From DATFXM01 sp035315885 (GTDB lineage Bacteria; Acidobacteriota; Blastocatellia; UBA7656), in assembly GCA_035315885.1 (NCBI GenBank), contig DATFXM010000203.1:1-6112 (forward strand): a DNA stretch of 6,112 nucleotides, written 5' to 3'. The notes below the pieces were generated by a model, which was given only the letters and a program-made list of their open reading frames with translations, was not told the origin of the DNA and did no database searches. This document shows, in pieces, positions 5,457 through 6,112 of the stretch; positions within the stretch are counted from its first letter, which is position 1; each line of letters begins with the position of its first letter. The position numbers and the translations under genes were made by a program.

Positions 5457-6112
5457 AGCCCGCGAAGCGGGCGACAGAACCGTAGCCCCCGGTGAGTCCT
5501 CGAACCGGGGGCAGAGGCACATACAAACGACGTCAGCCCGCGCAGCGGGTGACACAACGTAGCCCCCGGTGAGTCCTCGAACCGGGGGAGAGGCACATAC
5601 AAACGACGTGAGCCCGCGCAGCGGGCGACAGAACTCTATCCCCCGGTAGTCCTCGAACCGGGGGAGAGGCACATACAAACGACGTGAGCCCGCGCAGCGG
5701 GCGACAGAACTCTATCCCCCGGTGAGTCCTCGAACCGGGGGCAGAGGCACATACAAACGACGTCAGCCCGCGCAGCGGGTGACACAACGTAGCCCCGGTG
5801 AGTCCTCGAACCGGGGGAGAGGCACATACAAACGACGTGAGCCCTCGCAGCGGGCGGCAGAACCGTCTCCCCCGGTGAGTCCTCGTACCGGGGGTAGAGG
5901 CACATACAAACGACGTCAGCCCGCGCAGCGGGTGACACAACGTAGCCCCCGGTGATCCTCGAACCGGGGGAGAGGCACAACGACGTGAGCCCGCGCAGCG
6001 GGCGACAGAACCGTAGCCCCCGGTGAGTCCTCGAACCGGGGGAGAGGCACATACAAACGACGTGAGCCCGCGCAGCGGGCGACAGAACTCTACCCCCCGG
6101 TGAGTCCTCGAA
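5457..6112 (+). repeat. Tandem array of nine two-hairpin units (REP/BIME-like), runs off the right edge
   Basis: Units begin (at AGCCC) at 5457, 5535, 5611, 5687, 5765, 5840, 5918, 5988 and 6065; the lengths are 78, 76, 76, 78, 75, 78, 70 and 77 bp, and the last is cut at 48 bp. Each unit holds a short hairpin, GCCCGC-GCA-GCGGGC (GAA loop in unit 1; stem mismatch in unit 6), then a taller hairpin, CCCCCGGT / ACCGGGGG around a 10-nt loop (for example 5486-5493 with 5504-5511). A 21-bp A-rich linker (AGAGGCACATACAAACGACGT) closes the unit. GTAG directly precedes the second hairpin in units 1, 2, 5, 7 and 8. Unit 7 has lost 5 bp of linker. This stretch holds no credible gene; unit lengths vary in all phases of three. 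The resemblance to REP elements (GTAG plus imperfect palindrome) is inference. Confidence 0.85.

Noticed and set aside
5486..5511. tRNA-like T-arm (minus strand GGTTCGAGGACTC in each unit)
   Set aside because: It resembles the TTCGA loop only by chance in the hairpin-2 loop. No acceptor, D or anticodon arms surround it.
5340..6052. Long minus-strand frames encoding repeated peptides (PLRGLTSFVCAS, CPRFEDSPG) across the array
   Set aside because: They are translations of the DNA repeat. Unit lengths vary as 70, 75, 76, 77 and 78 bp, so no frame is preserved, the same peptide jumps between frames, and there is no start signal.
5457..6112. CRISPR array
   Set aside because: There are no unique spacers; the entire unit is repeated, including the linker. 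No cas gene is present.

Overview
The window is a piece of a moderately GC-rich bacterial chromosome. The best guess is a soil-type Acidobacteriota relative (Blastocatellia/Pyrinomonadaceae-like). That rests on the mix of housekeeping genes, the secreted ceramidase-like protein and the abundant repetitive intergenic DNA; there is no rRNA or marker gene, so the assignment is inference.

Layout: a divergent promoter region at about 1555-1669 splits the window. Leftward (minus strand) run a short TrmO/TsaA-type tRNA methyltransferase, a DUF72 (YecE-like) protein and, cut by the left edge, the first 39 codons of a small zinc-ribbon protein. Rightward (plus strand) run MazG, an exported DUF2059 protein, a short-chain dehydrogenase and a secreted neutral-ceramidase-family protein. 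MazG, DUF2059 and SDR are 18 and 34 bp apart and look like one transcription unit. The ceramidase follows after 121 bp containing a small hairpin.

The two leading genes (trmO, mazG) lack a visible Shine-Dalgarno and have -10-like boxes almost touching their ATGs. The three downstream plus-strand genes have clear Shine-Dalgarno sites. This suggests leaderless or near-leaderless first genes.

The striking part is the intergenic DNA. Both gaps in the leftward gene set are built of long imperfect inverted repeats made from TTTNGGG-like and AGTNCTG heptamers. The AGTNCTG heptamer reappears in tandem just after the ceramidase stop, where it introduces a nine-unit tandem array (5457 to the window end) of a 70-78 bp unit. 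Each unit carries two hairpins: a GNA-triloop hairpin and a C5GG/CCG5 hairpin often preceded by GTAG. The array resembles REP/BIME elements, is mosaic in structure and runs off the right edge. No defence system, phage gene, transposase or CRISPR array is visible.
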